64,000 nt of DNA, taken from NCBI RefSeq assembly GCF_001679725.1, contig NZ_CP016282.1, positions 3,038,001-3,102,000 on the forward strand. Direction: 5' to 3'. Positions 1-8,317 of the stretch are shown piece after piece. Source of the DNA: Cryobacterium arcticum (GTDB lineage Bacteria > Actinomycetota > Actinomycetes > Actinomycetales > Microbacteriaceae). The position numbers and the translations under genes are program-made. The notes under the pieces were generated by a model, which was not told the DNA's origin, made no database searches, and was given only the letters and a program-made list of their open reading frames with translations. The number at the start of each line of letters is the position of its first letter. Within the stretch, counting starts at the first letter, position 1.

Positions 1-390
1 GCTGACGCCGAACCAGGCGATGCCGGCGACGACGAACAGTGAGGCCCCGGCGTTGACGCCCAGCAGGCCGGGGTCGGCGAGCGGGTTGCGGGTGATGCCC
101 TGCATGAGGGCGCCGGCTAGGCCGAGCGCGAGGCCCGCGAGCAGGCCGATGGCGGTGCGCGGCACACGCAGGTCGAGCACCACGGTGTGGTCGGTGAGGC
201 TGAGGTCGGGGCGCAGCAGCGCGTCCAGCACCGTGCCCAGCGGGATGTCGCGGCTGCCCACCACGAGCGAGGCGGTGACCGCGACCACCAGCAGCACCAC
301 CGCGATCAGGAGGCCGGCCAGCTGCCGGCGGCGCGGCATCCGCAGGGCCTCGGTGGGCAGGGCCGAGCCGCGAGCGGGCGCGCCCGTCAT
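1..390 (-). CDS. FecCD-family iron-siderophore ABC transporter permease (3' end outside window)
   Basis: Reading leftward from an ATG at 390 gives 130 residues with no stop before the window edge. After a basic N-terminus comes a first membrane helix (about residues 24-45). The FecCD/BtuC signature follows: RVPRTAIGLLAG, then GLAGALMQGITRNPLADP and LLGVNAGAS. Such permeases pair with a FecB-type binding protein and a FecE ATPase to import ferric siderophores or haem. A DtxR/IdeR-like operator lies 13-31 bases upstream, so iron repression is likely. The partners would lie left of the window. Confidence 0.9.
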   Translation of the reverse strand, partial: MTGAPARGSALPTEALRMPRRRQLAGLLIAVVLLVVAVTASLVVGSRDIPLGTVLDALLRPDLSLTDHTVVLDLRVPRTAIGLLAGLALGLAGALMQGITRNPLADPGLLGVNAGASLFVVAGIAWFGVS

Positions 391-402
391 CCCGGCCTGT
401 GC

Positions 403-421
403 TGAGGTAAGCATTACCTAA
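403..421. promoter_or_regulatory. DtxR/IdeR iron box
   Basis: The minus-strand 19-mer TTAGGTAATGCTTACCTCA matches the classical DtxR/IdeR consensus (TTAGGTTAGSCTAACCTAA) at 15 of 19 positions. It is an interrupted palindrome immediately upstream of the FecCD permease start. An IdeR-type repressor gene lies at the other end of this window (60542-61255). The role is inferred from sequence only. Confidence 0.75.
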
Positions 422-612
422 GTATGACAGCCCGGCCTGGCCAGCGACCCTTCCCGGCGGCCGCATCGCAGGCAACCCACGCCATGACTGGCCCACTTTC
501 GCTAGTCGGATGCCCCTCCCGACTAGCAATTCCGGGCCAGTCTGGGCGGGAAGCATCCACGAGTTACGAATTGGCCTGGGCGCGCACTGATTACCCCTGC
601 CAGCATGGAGTC

Positions 613-1479
613 ATGACCGTGCCCGTGCTGCGCCTTGCCGCCTTCACCGACCCTGCCCGCACCGATGCCTCCGCCGGGGGCAACCCGGCCGGGGTCGTGC
701 TTGACGCGAGCGCACTCGACGAGGCCGCGATGCAGGCGATCGCCGCCGAGGTCGGATACGCCGAGACCGCCTTCGTCACGGAGCGCTCGGTCGGCGGCGA
801 CCCGCGGCACAGCCGACTGCGCTACTTCTCCCCCGTGGCCGAGGTGCCGTTCTGCGGGCATGCCACCGTCGCCACCGCCGTGGCGCTGGCCCGCCGCGAC
901 GGGGTGGGCGCCCTCACCTTCGAGACCAGCGTCGGCCCGATCACCATCCAGACCGGGGCCACGGATGCCGGCCTCACCGCGTCGTTCACGAGCGTCGACC
1001 CGCAGGTGCGCCCCATCGCACCCGAGGTGCTCGCGCGGCTCCTGGAGTTGCTCGGGGCCACCCCGTCGTCGCTGCACCCCGGGTACCCGCCCCGGCTGGC
1101 TTTCGCGGGCAATTGGCATCCGGTGCTGGTGTTCTCGTCCCAGACCGAGTTCGACGCCTTCGGCTTCGACCCCGCGGCCATGCGCGCACTCATGGACGAG
1201 CAGGGCTGGGCCGGCACCGTGACTACCCTGGCGGTGTTGGGAGACACCGAGTTCGAGGCGCGCAACTTGTTCCCGGTCGGCACCCTCACCGAGGACCCTG
1301 CCACCGGATCGGCCGCCGCCTCGGTGGGCGGCTACCTGCGCGAGCTCGGGCTGGTACGCCCGCCGACCCGGGTGGTCATCCACCAGGGCCGGCACGTGGG
1401 CCGGCCGAGCCTGCTCCTGGTGGACGTGCCCGCCACCGGCGGCATCGTCGTGAGCGGCGCCGCCACGGAGATCGCCTGA
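613..1479 (+). CDS. PhzF-family isomerase/epimerase
   Basis: A 288-residue protein, the usual PhzF length. Start ATG 613 follows a GGAG; the frame is open further upstream, but that part does not look like PhzF. Family marks are GNPAG (residues 23-27), AETAFV with the expected catalytic Glu at about 51, FCGHATVA (80-87), and EDPATGSAAA near 225. PhzF proteins are cofactor-independent isomerases with a duplicated diaminopimelate-epimerase-like fold. The substrate here is unknown, and no phenazine genes are nearby. It is divergent from the iron transporter gene. Confidence 0.88.
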   Translation: MTVPVLRLAAFTDPARTDASAGGNPAGVVLDASALDEAAMQAIAAEVGYAETAFVTERSVGGDPRHSRLRYFSPVAEVPFCGHATVATAVALARRDGVGALTFETSVGPITIQTGATDAGLTASFTSVDPQVRPIAPEVLARLLELLGATPSSLHPGYPPRLAFAGNWHPVLVFSSQTEFDAFGFDPAAMRALMDEQGWAGTVTTLAVLGDTEFEARNLFPVGTLTEDPATGSAAASVGGYLRELGLVRPPTRVVIHQGRHVGRPSLLLVDVPATGGIVVSGAATEIA

Positions 1480-1526
1480 CCTGGTTAGGCCTCGCGGCGC
1501 AGGAAGAACCTCGCGGCGCATCCCTG

Positions 1527-1650
1527 GCTCGCAGCACGCGAAAGTGCTCGCAGCGTGCGAAAGTGCTCGCAGCGTGCGAAAAGCAGCGTATTACCGCACG
1601 CTGCGAGCACTAATGCACGCTGCGAGCGCCACTGCACGCTGCCCACTGCG
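1527..1650. repeat. 19-bp direct repeats facing three inverted copies (large palindromic element)
   Basis: Three 19-nt units start at 1527, 1546 and 1565 (consensus GCTCGCAGCGTGCGAAAGT). After a 12-nt spacer, three units in inverted orientation start at 1596, 1615 and 1634, again with 19-nt period and core GCACGCTGCGAGC. The element lies between the convergent phzF-like and sulfurtransferase genes. It can fold into a long imperfect hairpin in several registers. It may serve as a bidirectional terminator, but no T-run follows it. No ORF in this stretch looks real. Confidence 0.85.
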
Positions 1651-1701
1651 ACGGTCATCACGTGCTGCGAGACGCATCGTGCGCGAATGAAATGCTCCGG
1701 A

Positions 1702-2700
1702 CTAGTGGCCGGGGGCGTCGCCAGTCGCGACGGGCCGGTCGGGCATGTTCGACCACTGCGACCAGGAGCCGGGATACAGCGCCGGAGCGAAGCCCGCGAG
1801 CGTGAGCGCCACCGCCTCGTGCGCCGCCGTCACCCCGGATCCGCAGTACACGCCCACGTCGAACCCTGCGTCGGGCACCGCCGCGGCGCCACCGGATGCG
1901 TCGGGCCCAGCCTCCGTCTCGTCGCCATCCGCTGCGCCAGACGTCGTTCCCACCGGTGAAGCGGGGGCACCAGCTGACGCGAGCTCCCCGACCCGCCCAG
2001 CCGCCGCATCCGCCCCGGGCCAAGCGCGCACCCCGAGCGCCTCGAACCGCGCACGCAGCTCGGCAGCCGGCAGGAAACGTCCGTCGGCGTCGAGGTTGCC
2101 GCCCGTCGGCGCGTTCACCGCACCGGGGATGTGCCCGGCGCGAGGGTCGATCGGCTCGGAGTCGCCCCGGTAGCGTTCGGCAGCGCGGGCGTCGAGGAGC
2201 ACGCCGTCCTGCGCGAGCGCGGCCGCGGCATCCGCGTCGAGCGTGGGCAGCGCGCCGAAGCCCAGGGTCACCGAACCCGGTGTCACCGGCTCCTCGCCCT
2301 CCACCACGGGAAGGCCGTCCGCGCGCCAGGCGCCGAGCCCGCCGTCGAGCAGGCGCACGTCGCGCACACCGGCGTTCCGCAGCAACCACCAGGCGCGGGC
2401 GGACGACATGTTGCCCAGGTCGTCGTAGACCACGACGGTATCACCGTCGTTCAGGCCCCATCCGCGCGCCGCGGCCTGCAGATCATCCGGTGCGGGCAGC
2501 GGATGCCGACCATCGGTCGGTTCACCGTGCCCGGCCAGCTCGGTGTCGAGGTCCACGTACACGGCTCCCGGCAGGTGACCGCGGCGGAACTCCGTGCGGC
2601 CGGGAGGGCCGCCGAGCTTCCACCGCACGTCGAGGATGCGCGGGGCGGGCCCGACGACGAGGAGCGCGGCCAGATCCGCCGGCGTGATCAGAGTGTGCAC
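1702..2700 (-). CDS. sseA: Sulfurtransferase with two rhodanese domains (thiosulfate/3-mercaptopyruvate type)
   Basis: A 332-residue protein from GTG 2700. Rhodanese domain 1 (about 5-135) includes ILDVRWKLGGPPG and the PGAVYVDLDTELAG signature typical of SseA enzymes. Domain 2 carries the active-site loop YCGSGVTAAH with nucleophilic Cys at about 286. CGSGVT fits 3-mercaptopyruvate or thiosulfate sulfurtransferases. An Ala/Gly/Ser-rich stretch of roughly 50 residues (about 230-278) interrupts domain 2 just before the catalytic strand and is not part of the normal fold. It is convergent with the PhzF gene across the palindromic element. Confidence 0.88.
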   Translation of the reverse strand: MHTLITPADLAALLVVGPAPRILDVRWKLGGPPGRTEFRRGHLPGAVYVDLDTELAGHGEPTDGRHPLPAPDDLQAAARGWGLNDGDTVVVYDDLGNMSSARAWWLLRNAGVRDVRLLDGGLGAWRADGLPVVEGEEPVTPGSVTLGFGALPTLDADAAAALAQDGVLLDARAAERYRGDSEPIDPRAGHIPGAVNAPTGGNLDADGRFLPAAELRARFEALGVRAWPGADAAAGRVGELASAGAPASPVGTTSGAADGDETEAGPDASGGAAAVPDAGFDVGVYCGSGVTAAHEAVALTLAGFAPALYPGSWSQWSNMPDRPVATGDAPGH

Positions 2701-2875
2701 CCGTTCACGTTAGCCGTAGCCGGCGGCTCTTCGGTGGGCGACCCGGCGACCTGGCAGACCCGGCAGACCCGGCAGACTCGGCGGAGCCCCCACCCGTTAC
2801 CGCGCGCCCGCCCCTCCACCGACCTCGGCATCCCGCGATACGCCGAGCCCCACTCCGGCCGTAGACTGGACGGTT

Positions 2876-4084
2876 GTGAGCAGCTACTGGACCCTTCTGA
2901 AAACTCCGGGCGTTGCCCGTCTCATCGGAGCCCAGCTCACCGCCCGATTCCCGTTCGGGATGCTCTCGCTGGCATTCCTGATCCACATCGAGAAGCTCTT
3001 CGATTCCTACGCCGCGGCCGGGCTCGTTCTGGCCGCCATGAGCATCGGCCAGGCCATCGCGGGCCCGCTCACCTCCCGACTGATGGGCCGCCTGGGCATG
3101 CGCCCGGTGCTCATCGTCACCATGGTCATCTGCACCGCGTCGATCGTGGCGATGGCCCTCGTTCCGCTGCCGATCATCGGGCTCATGATCATCGGCTTCA
3201 TCGCCGGCCTGTCGATGCCGCCCATCCAGCCGGCCGTGCGCACCATTTACCCCAAGGTCGTCAACTCCCGCCAGCTCACCCCGCTGTTCTCCCTGGATGC
3301 CTCGGCGCAGGAGATCATCTGGGTGCTCGGCCCGGTCATCGCCACCTTCGTCGCCATCCAGGTCAGCACCACCGCGGGCATCCTGCTCGCCGCGTTCTTC
3401 CTGGTCGCCGGCGGCATCTGGTTCGTGGCGCTGCCCGAGGTGGGCCGGGTACGCATCCCCCGCAGCCGCCGCAAGCTCGGCGTGGTGCTCAAGAAGCCCG
3501 AGGTGCTGCTCAGCACCGTCGTGGGCTTCATGCTCGTTGCCGCCTGCGCCGCCGTCGAGGCCGGCGTCGTCGCCGTGTTCGGCCACGGCAGCGCCAACGC
3601 CGGCTGGGTGCTGGGCATCTTCGCCGTCGGCTCGCTCATCGGCGGGCTCGCCCTCGGGCACCTCCCGATCGGCCCGTGGGCACTGGCCAGCCGGATGCTC
3701 ATCGTCACGATCGGCCTGGCCGTCGCGGGCCTCTTCCTGAACTTCTGGTGGCTCTCCGGTGCACTGCTCATCGCCGGCATCGGCATCGCGCCGTCGTTCG
3801 CAGTGCTGTTCGGCATCGTCTCGGCGAGCGTCAAGTTCAGTGACACCGCCGAGGCCTACGGCTGGATCGGCACCGGCCAGCTCATCGGCGCCGCGCTCGG
3901 CTCGGCCCTGGCGGGCTTTGCGATCGACCACTCCGGCGCCGGCGCGGCAATCTACGTCGCCGCCGGGTTCGCCGCGCTGGGCACGCTCATCCCCGCGCTC
4001 GGCCGCCGCTGGCACCCCGACCTGCGCGGACGCGATGTGAGCCCCATCCCCGACACCGAGCCCATCAGCATCCAGGTCTCCTAG
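2876..4084 (+). CDS. MFS transporter
   Basis: A 402-residue polytopic protein with about twelve hydrophobic segments and the MFS half-repeat layout. Motif-A-like sequence SRLMGRLGMRPV lies between helices 2 and 3 (about 68-79). The central loop is basic (VRIPRSRRKLG). GTG 2876 is the start; ATG-initiated alternatives would remove helix 1. It resembles predicted drug or sugar efflux permeases, but the substrate cannot be read from sequence. A long imperfect inverted repeat follows the stop. Confidence 0.85.
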   Translation: MSSYWTLLKTPGVARLIGAQLTARFPFGMLSLAFLIHIEKLFDSYAAAGLVLAAMSIGQAIAGPLTSRLMGRLGMRPVLIVTMVICTASIVAMALVPLPIIGLMIIGFIAGLSMPPIQPAVRTIYPKVVNSRQLTPLFSLDASAQEIIWVLGPVIATFVAIQVSTTAGILLAAFFLVAGGIWFVALPEVGRVRIPRSRRKLGVVLKKPEVLLSTVVGFMLVAACAAVEAGVVAVFGHGSANAGWVLGIFAVGSLIGGLALGHLPIGPWALASRMLIVTIGLAVAGLFLNFWWLSGALLIAGIGIAPSFAVLFGIVSASVKFSDTAEAYGWIGTGQLIGAALGSALAGFAIDHSGAGAAIYVAAGFAALGTLIPALGRRWHPDLRGRDVSPIPDTEPISIQVS

Positions 4085-4091
4085 TCCCCTC

Positions 4092-4154
4092 CCGCGAACC
4101 TTGAGCAAAGCCCGGGATTTTCGGGATTTTTGGGGCTGTGCTCACAGTTCGCGG
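4092..4154. terminator. Long imperfect hairpin between MFS and aldo/keto reductase genes
   Basis: Arms 4092-4113 and 4133-4154 pair at 19 of 22 positions (the outer 8 pairs and the TGAGCA and AGCCC blocks are perfect). The loop contains two tandem GGGATTTT units. It begins 8 bases after the MFS stop and ends 40 bases before the next start, so it probably terminates or processes the MFS transcript. Confidence 0.6.
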
Positions 4155-4194
4155 AACGGGGCGGGGACACAGCGGGGGCGGGTTTAATGGGGGC

Positions 4195-5013
4195 ATGGAA
4201 CATGCTCTGACGCTCAACGACGGTCACGTCATCCCCCAGCTCGGACTCGGCGTCTACAAGATCCCCGACGACCTCGCCGCCGGCACCGTGCAGATCGCAC
4301 TGGAAGACGGTTACCGGCACATCGACACGGCCGCGCTCTACGCCAACGAACGTGGCGTCGGCGAGGGCCTGGCCCGGGCGGCGCTGCCCCGCGACGAGGT
4401 CTTCGTCACCACCAAGGTCTGGAACGACCGGCACGGCTACGACGAGACCCTGCGCGCCTTCGACGAGAGCCTGGCCAAGCTCGGCCTCGACTACGTCGAC
4501 CTCTACCTGATCCACTGGCCGGCACCTCAGCAGAACCGGTACGTCGAGACCTACCGCGCGCTCGAACGCTTGCGGGCGGATGGCCGCGCCCGGTCGATCG
4601 GGGTCTCCAACTTCCACCCGCACCACCTCGACCGGCTCCTCGCCGAGACCGACATCGTGCCGGCGGTCAACCAGATCGAACTGCATCCGTGGCTGTCGCA
4701 GACCGAGACCCGGGCGTACAACACCGCCCACGGCATCCTCACCGAGGCCTGGTCGCCGCTGGCCAGGGGCCGTGCGATCGGCAACGCCACCCTCGACGCC
4801 ATCGGCGCCCGGCACGGCAAGTCCGCCGCCCAGGTCGTGATCCGTTGGCACCTCGAGCTCGGCAACGTGGTGATTCCCAAGTCGGTGACGCCGTCGCGCA
4901 TCCGGGAGAACCTCGACGTCTTCGACTTCGCCCTGGATGCGGCCGACCGGGAGGCCATCGCTCGGCTCGACGCCGGCGAACGCACCGGAAAAGACCCCGA
5001 CGACCTCGACTGA
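4195..5013 (+). CDS. Aldo/keto reductase (2,5-diketogluconate reductase-like)
   Basis: A 272-residue AKR, standard single-domain TIM-barrel length. The catalytic tetrad is visible as Asp44 and Tyr49 (HIDTAALYANE), Lys74 (TTKVWN) and His107 (LIHWP). The NADPH-binding region contains IPKSVTPSRIRENLDVFDF. ATG 4195 was chosen; an in-frame ORF runs upstream to 4138 but would include the hairpin. AKR5-type enzymes reduce keto-sugars and small carbonyls with NADPH; the exact substrate is unknown. Confidence 0.9.
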   Translation: MEHALTLNDGHVIPQLGLGVYKIPDDLAAGTVQIALEDGYRHIDTAALYANERGVGEGLARAALPRDEVFVTTKVWNDRHGYDETLRAFDESLAKLGLDYVDLYLIHWPAPQQNRYVETYRALERLRADGRARSIGVSNFHPHHLDRLLAETDIVPAVNQIELHPWLSQTETRAYNTAHGILTEAWSPLARGRAIGNATLDAIGARHGKSAAQVVIRWHLELGNVVIPKSVTPSRIRENLDVFDFALDAADREAIARLDAGERTGKDPDDLD

Positions 5014-5043
5014 CCCTCGCGACCACACCACGAACTATGAGAA

Positions 5044-5074
5044 AAGCACGCCTCCGGGGCTCGGAGGCGTGCTT
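5044..5074. terminator. Bidirectional terminator
   Basis: Perfect 13-bp stem (AAGCACGCCTCCG pairing with CGGAGGCGTGCTT) around a GGGCT loop. It sits between the convergent aldo/keto reductase genes ending at 5013 and 5104. Confidence 0.85.
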
Positions 5075-5103
5075 GAGTCACAGTTGGCGGGAGGGGTGGC
5101 GGG

Positions 5104-6090
5104 TTACCAGCGGTGGTGGATGGACTCGCGCAGCAGGCGGTCGTAGATGGACTGCACGCCTTCCATGAACTCGATGGGCAGTGCCGGCACGGCGCCGGCG
5201 GATGCGTTGCCCTCAGCCTGCTTCACCGACCGGGCGCCGGGGATCACCGAAGACACCCCGTCGATCTGCGCCACCCAGGCCAGCGCGGCCTGAGCCGGTG
5301 TGAGGCCTTCCGGCACCAGGGCGGCGAACTCCGCCGCCGCGGCCAGGCCGGTCTCGTAGTCGACACCGGAGAAGGTCTCGCCCACATCGAAGGCGCTGCC
5401 GTCGCGGTTGTAGTTGCGGTGGTCGTTCTCGGCGAACACCGTCTCGCGGGTGTACTTGCCGGTGAGCAGCCCGCTGGCCAGCGGCACCCGGGCGATTATG
5501 CCCACGCCCGCGGCGCGTGCGGCCGGCACGACCTCGTCGAGCGGCTTGAGCCGGAAGGCGTTGAGGATGATCTGCACCGTCGCGATGCCCGGCCGGCTGA
5601 TAGCCTCCAGCGCCTGCGCGCAGGTCTCCACGCTCACGCCGTAGTTGGCGATGACGCCGTCGTCGACGAGGGTGTCGAGGGCGTCGTAGACCTCGCCCGA
5701 CTCGATCACGGCGCTCGGCGGGCAGTGCAGCTGCACCAGGTCGAGGGTCTCGGTGCCGAGGTTGCGGCGCGAGCGCTCGGTCCAGGCGCGGAAGTTGTCG
5801 AGGACGTAGTTCTCCGGCAGCTGCTCGAGGCGGCGGCCCATCTTGGTGGCCACGGTGATGTCCACGCCGGGGGCGCCGTGCTCGAGGAAGTGCCCGATGA
5901 TCTGCTCGCTGCGTCCGTCGCCGTAGACGTCCGCGGTGTCGAAGAAGGTGACGCCGGCATCCACGGATGCGGCGAGCACGGCGGTGGCGTCGGCCTCGGT
6001 GACGTCGCCCCAGTCGGCGCCCAGCTGCCAGGTGCCCAGTCCGATGACGGAGACGGTGCGGCCGGTTCTGCCCAGTGTTCTCTTATCCAT
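5104..6090 (-). CDS. Aldo/keto reductase (general-stress YajO/IolS-like group)
   Basis: A 328-residue AKR beginning MDKRTLGRTGRTVSVIGLGT, the usual N-terminus of the longer AKR families. Catalytic residues are Asp51, Tyr56 (FFDTADVYGDG), Lys83 (VATKMG) and His122 (VQLHCPP). The C-terminal cofactor loop SSVIPGARSVKQAEGN fits NADP binding. Substrate unknown. It converges on the other AKR gene but belongs to a different subfamily, so local duplication is unlikely. Confidence 0.9.
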   Translation of the reverse strand: MDKRTLGRTGRTVSVIGLGTWQLGADWGDVTEADATAVLAASVDAGVTFFDTADVYGDGRSEQIIGHFLEHGAPGVDITVATKMGRRLEQLPENYVLDNFRAWTERSRRNLGTETLDLVQLHCPPSAVIESGEVYDALDTLVDDGVIANYGVSVETCAQALEAISRPGIATVQIILNAFRLKPLDEVVPAARAAGVGIIARVPLASGLLTGKYTRETVFAENDHRNYNRDGSAFDVGETFSGVDYETGLAAAAEFAALVPEGLTPAQAALAWVAQIDGVSSVIPGARSVKQAEGNASAGAVPALPIEFMEGVQSIYDRLLRESIHHRW

Positions 6091-6131
6091 AGGGCCAGCC
6101 TAACGACGGGGCCTGACAGAACCCGGTCGAC

Positions 6132-6929
6132 TTACCGGGTCCAGTTGTACGGCGTGGTCGTCGACACCCGGAGGAGCCCGGACCGCTCCAGGATCGGCCG
6201 CGAGTCCTCGGTGGAGTCGCTGTGCACGAACTTCTTGCCCAGCGCGAGCGCGGAGCGGGCACGAGCGGCCGTCAGGGCGCGGTAGATGCCGCGGCCTCGG
6301 TAGGCCGGGAGGGTGGCGCCGCCCCAGATGCCGACGAAGTCGGTGCCGGGGACCGGCTCGAGGCGGCCGCCGCAGACGATCCGGCCGGCGGTCTCCGCCA
6401 CCCACAGTTCCATTCCGTCGTCACGGGCGAGGCGATCAAGCAGGGCCTGGGCCATCCGGGTGTCGACGGCCTCCCCGAACGCTTCATCGACCGCCGCGCT
6501 CATTGCGCGCACGTCGGCCTCGGCGGTGATCTGCCGCAGGGTCACGCCGGCGGGTGTGGGAGCGTTGCGGCACAGGGCCTCCAGCGGGCCGATCATGATC
6601 GACTCCGGCTCGTCGGCGGAGAACCCGTTCGCCAGCAATGCCTCGTGCAACCCGGGTGCCCGGTCGTGGCCGCGGGTCTTCCACTCCGCGGTCGTAATCT
6701 CCCGGTCGGCTCGGAAGTGCTCCAGCGCCTCCCCCACCAGACCCGCGATCGCCGCTTCATCGGCACCGTCAAGATCCTGGTAGGTGATGAAGCCCCGCCC
6801 GCCGGAGAAGGTCACCAACCGGAGAGGGCCCAGTCGGGTGACGCTGAGGGCGCTGGGCGTTTCGGCATCGGTGCGGAGTTGAGCGTCGTAGGCCTGCAGG
6901 TAATCCGTGGCTAGTGTCATCGGGTCCAT
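6132..6929 (-). CDS. GNAT-family N-acetyltransferase
   Basis: A 265-residue protein from ATG 6929 (ATG 6920 is an alternative; the ORF extends to 7022 without support). The GNAT acetyl-CoA loop lies in the C-terminal half: GATLPAYRGRGIYRALTAAR, with the R/Q-x-x-G-x-G/A pyrophosphate-binding pattern. A substrate-recognition part precedes it (FVGIWGG). The acceptor is unknown. It lies 41 bases downstream of the convergent-neighbour gap and is preceded on the same strand by a hydrolase gene. Confidence 0.85.
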   Translation of the reverse strand: MDPMTLATDYLQAYDAQLRTDAETPSALSVTRLGPLRLVTFSGGRGFITYQDLDGADEAAIAGLVGEALEHFRADREITTAEWKTRGHDRAPGLHEALLANGFSADEPESIMIGPLEALCRNAPTPAGVTLRQITAEADVRAMSAAVDEAFGEAVDTRMAQALLDRLARDDGMELWVAETAGRIVCGGRLEPVPGTDFVGIWGGATLPAYRGRGIYRALTAARARSALALGKKFVHSDSTEDSRPILERSGLLRVSTTTPYNWTR

Positions 6930-7032
6930 GCTGACAGCACGCCGGTCCCCCGGCAACTCGCAACTCGGTCCAGGAACCTCGATCGAGGCGCCGTTCACGG
7001 CCCGGACAAGCGGCCCGGGCACTCAGGACGTC

Positions 7033-7917
7033 TCAGCCCGCCACCGCAGCCGTCGTCGGACCGCCCGGGGTGTCGGTCGCCGGGCCGGGCGTACCGTCGA
7101 TCACCCGCACCAGCACCTTGGCGATGCGGCTGCGCACAATATGGTCGTTGGCCTCCACCCGGTGCGTGGTGACGTGCCGCATCCGCTCGACCACCCGGAG
7201 GCTGCCGGGCGCCACGAAGGCGTCGAGGGCCCCGTAGATCAGATCGACGGGCACGTGCAGACTGGCGATGTCGCTCACCATGGTCTGCGACTCGATGCAG
7301 TGCTCGAGTGACTTCACGAACGGCGTCCAGTTCTCCGCGGTGAGTTCCAGGATGCCCTTGGGCAGCAGGCGGGCCAGCACGGCGGCGTTGGCGAGGGTGA
7401 AGTCCTTGTTCGCCCGCAGGAACTCGTAGGCGCGCAGGTACGCGGTGACCCGGGCCCGCACCCACGGGTCGCCGATGTCGGTGGGTGAGAGGTAGATCGG
7501 CGGGCCCACCAGGATCAACCTGGAGACCCGGCTGCCCGAGGGGGAAAACCAGCGTCGCTCCGAGGCGTAGCGGGTGGCGATGAGGCTGCCCAACGAGTGG
7601 CCGACGAGCACGAACGGCTCCCGCAGCCTGAGGTGCTGGATGGTCGCGGCGAGCGCCGCGACATGATCGTCGAGGGTGTACTCGCAGCCGGCCGGTTTCG
7701 GCGAGGCGCCGTGGCCGAGGATGTCGACGGTGATGACCCGGTGGTTCGGGGCGAGCAGCGGAACGACCTTGCGAAAGGTGACCGCGGTGGAGGCGATGCC
7801 GTGCACCAGGATCACGACCGGGCCAGAGCCGGTGTCGGAGTGGACGTTCAGACGCGGGGCCCGGCGCCGACGGAACCATCCCGTCGGCGCCGGCCCCTCA
7901 CCCTCGCTGGGCGGCAT
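7033..7917 (-). CDS. Alpha/beta hydrolase
   Basis: A 294-residue alpha/beta-hydrolase fold protein. It has the oxyanion HG (ILVHGIAS, 37-44), a nucleophile elbow GHSLGS with Ser at about 108, and a charge-relay Asp in YGALDAFVAPG with His in VEANDHIV near the C-terminus. A basic N-terminal tail (FRRRRAPRL) precedes the fold. It resembles epoxide-hydrolase/haloperoxidase-type esterases; the substrate cannot be inferred. Same strand as the small stress-like gene ahead of it and the GNAT gene behind it. Confidence 0.87.
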   Translation of the reverse strand: MPPSEGEGPAPTGWFRRRRAPRLNVHSDTGSGPVVILVHGIASTAVTFRKVVPLLAPNHRVITVDILGHGASPKPAGCEYTLDDHVAALAATIQHLRLREPFVLVGHSLGSLIATRYASERRWFSPSGSRVSRLILVGPPIYLSPTDIGDPWVRARVTAYLRAYEFLRANKDFTLANAAVLARLLPKGILELTAENWTPFVKSLEHCIESQTMVSDIASLHVPVDLIYGALDAFVAPGSLRVVERMRHVTTHRVEANDHIVRSRIAKVLVRVIDGTPGPATDTPGGPTTAAVAG

Positions 7918-7941
7918 CAGGCAGCGTCTGCTCCGCTGTGT

Positions 7942-8154
7942 CTAGCGCAGCTCTTCCTTGTAGTCGTTCTTGGCCTTCGTGGCGTCACGCTCGGCTTCGG
8001 CGCGCTTCACGTCGCCCTCGGCCTTCTTCACCTCGGCGTCCGCCTTGACCTCGTCGACCTTGTCGGAGACGCGTTCCTTGGCGTCTTCGGCGGCTCGTCC
8101 GATCTTCTGGCCGGTGGCCGCGAGGGCATCTTTGGCGTCGTCTGCGAATCCCAT
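7942..8154 (-). CDS. Small hydrophilic helical protein (CsbD/YtxH-like character)
   Basis: A 70-residue protein of Ala, Lys, Asp and Glu with heptad-like spacing (MGFADDAKDALAATGQKIG at the start) and no membrane segment. ATG 8154 follows an excellent GGAGGAAC site; the frame is open upstream to 8280, but that is probably noncoding. Actinobacteria carry many such stress-related low-complexity helical proteins; no function can be assigned. It ends 24 bases before the hydrolase start and may be cotranscribed with it. Confidence 0.8.
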   Translation of the reverse strand: MGFADDAKDALAATGQKIGRAAEDAKERVSDKVDEVKADAEVKKAEGDVKRAEAERDATKAKNDYKEELR

Positions 8155-8317
8155 GGTTCCTCCTAGAACACGAACTGAATCGGTGATCGGGCATTGGCGC
8201 CGCACGATTCCGGCGCCTCTTCGAGCGTACGACGCCGGTCCCGGCCGAGACTCGATTGTGATCCGACTCCCAGAATCCACCCAGATTCCGGATGCGGCCC
8301 GACCCTACAGTGGGGCC

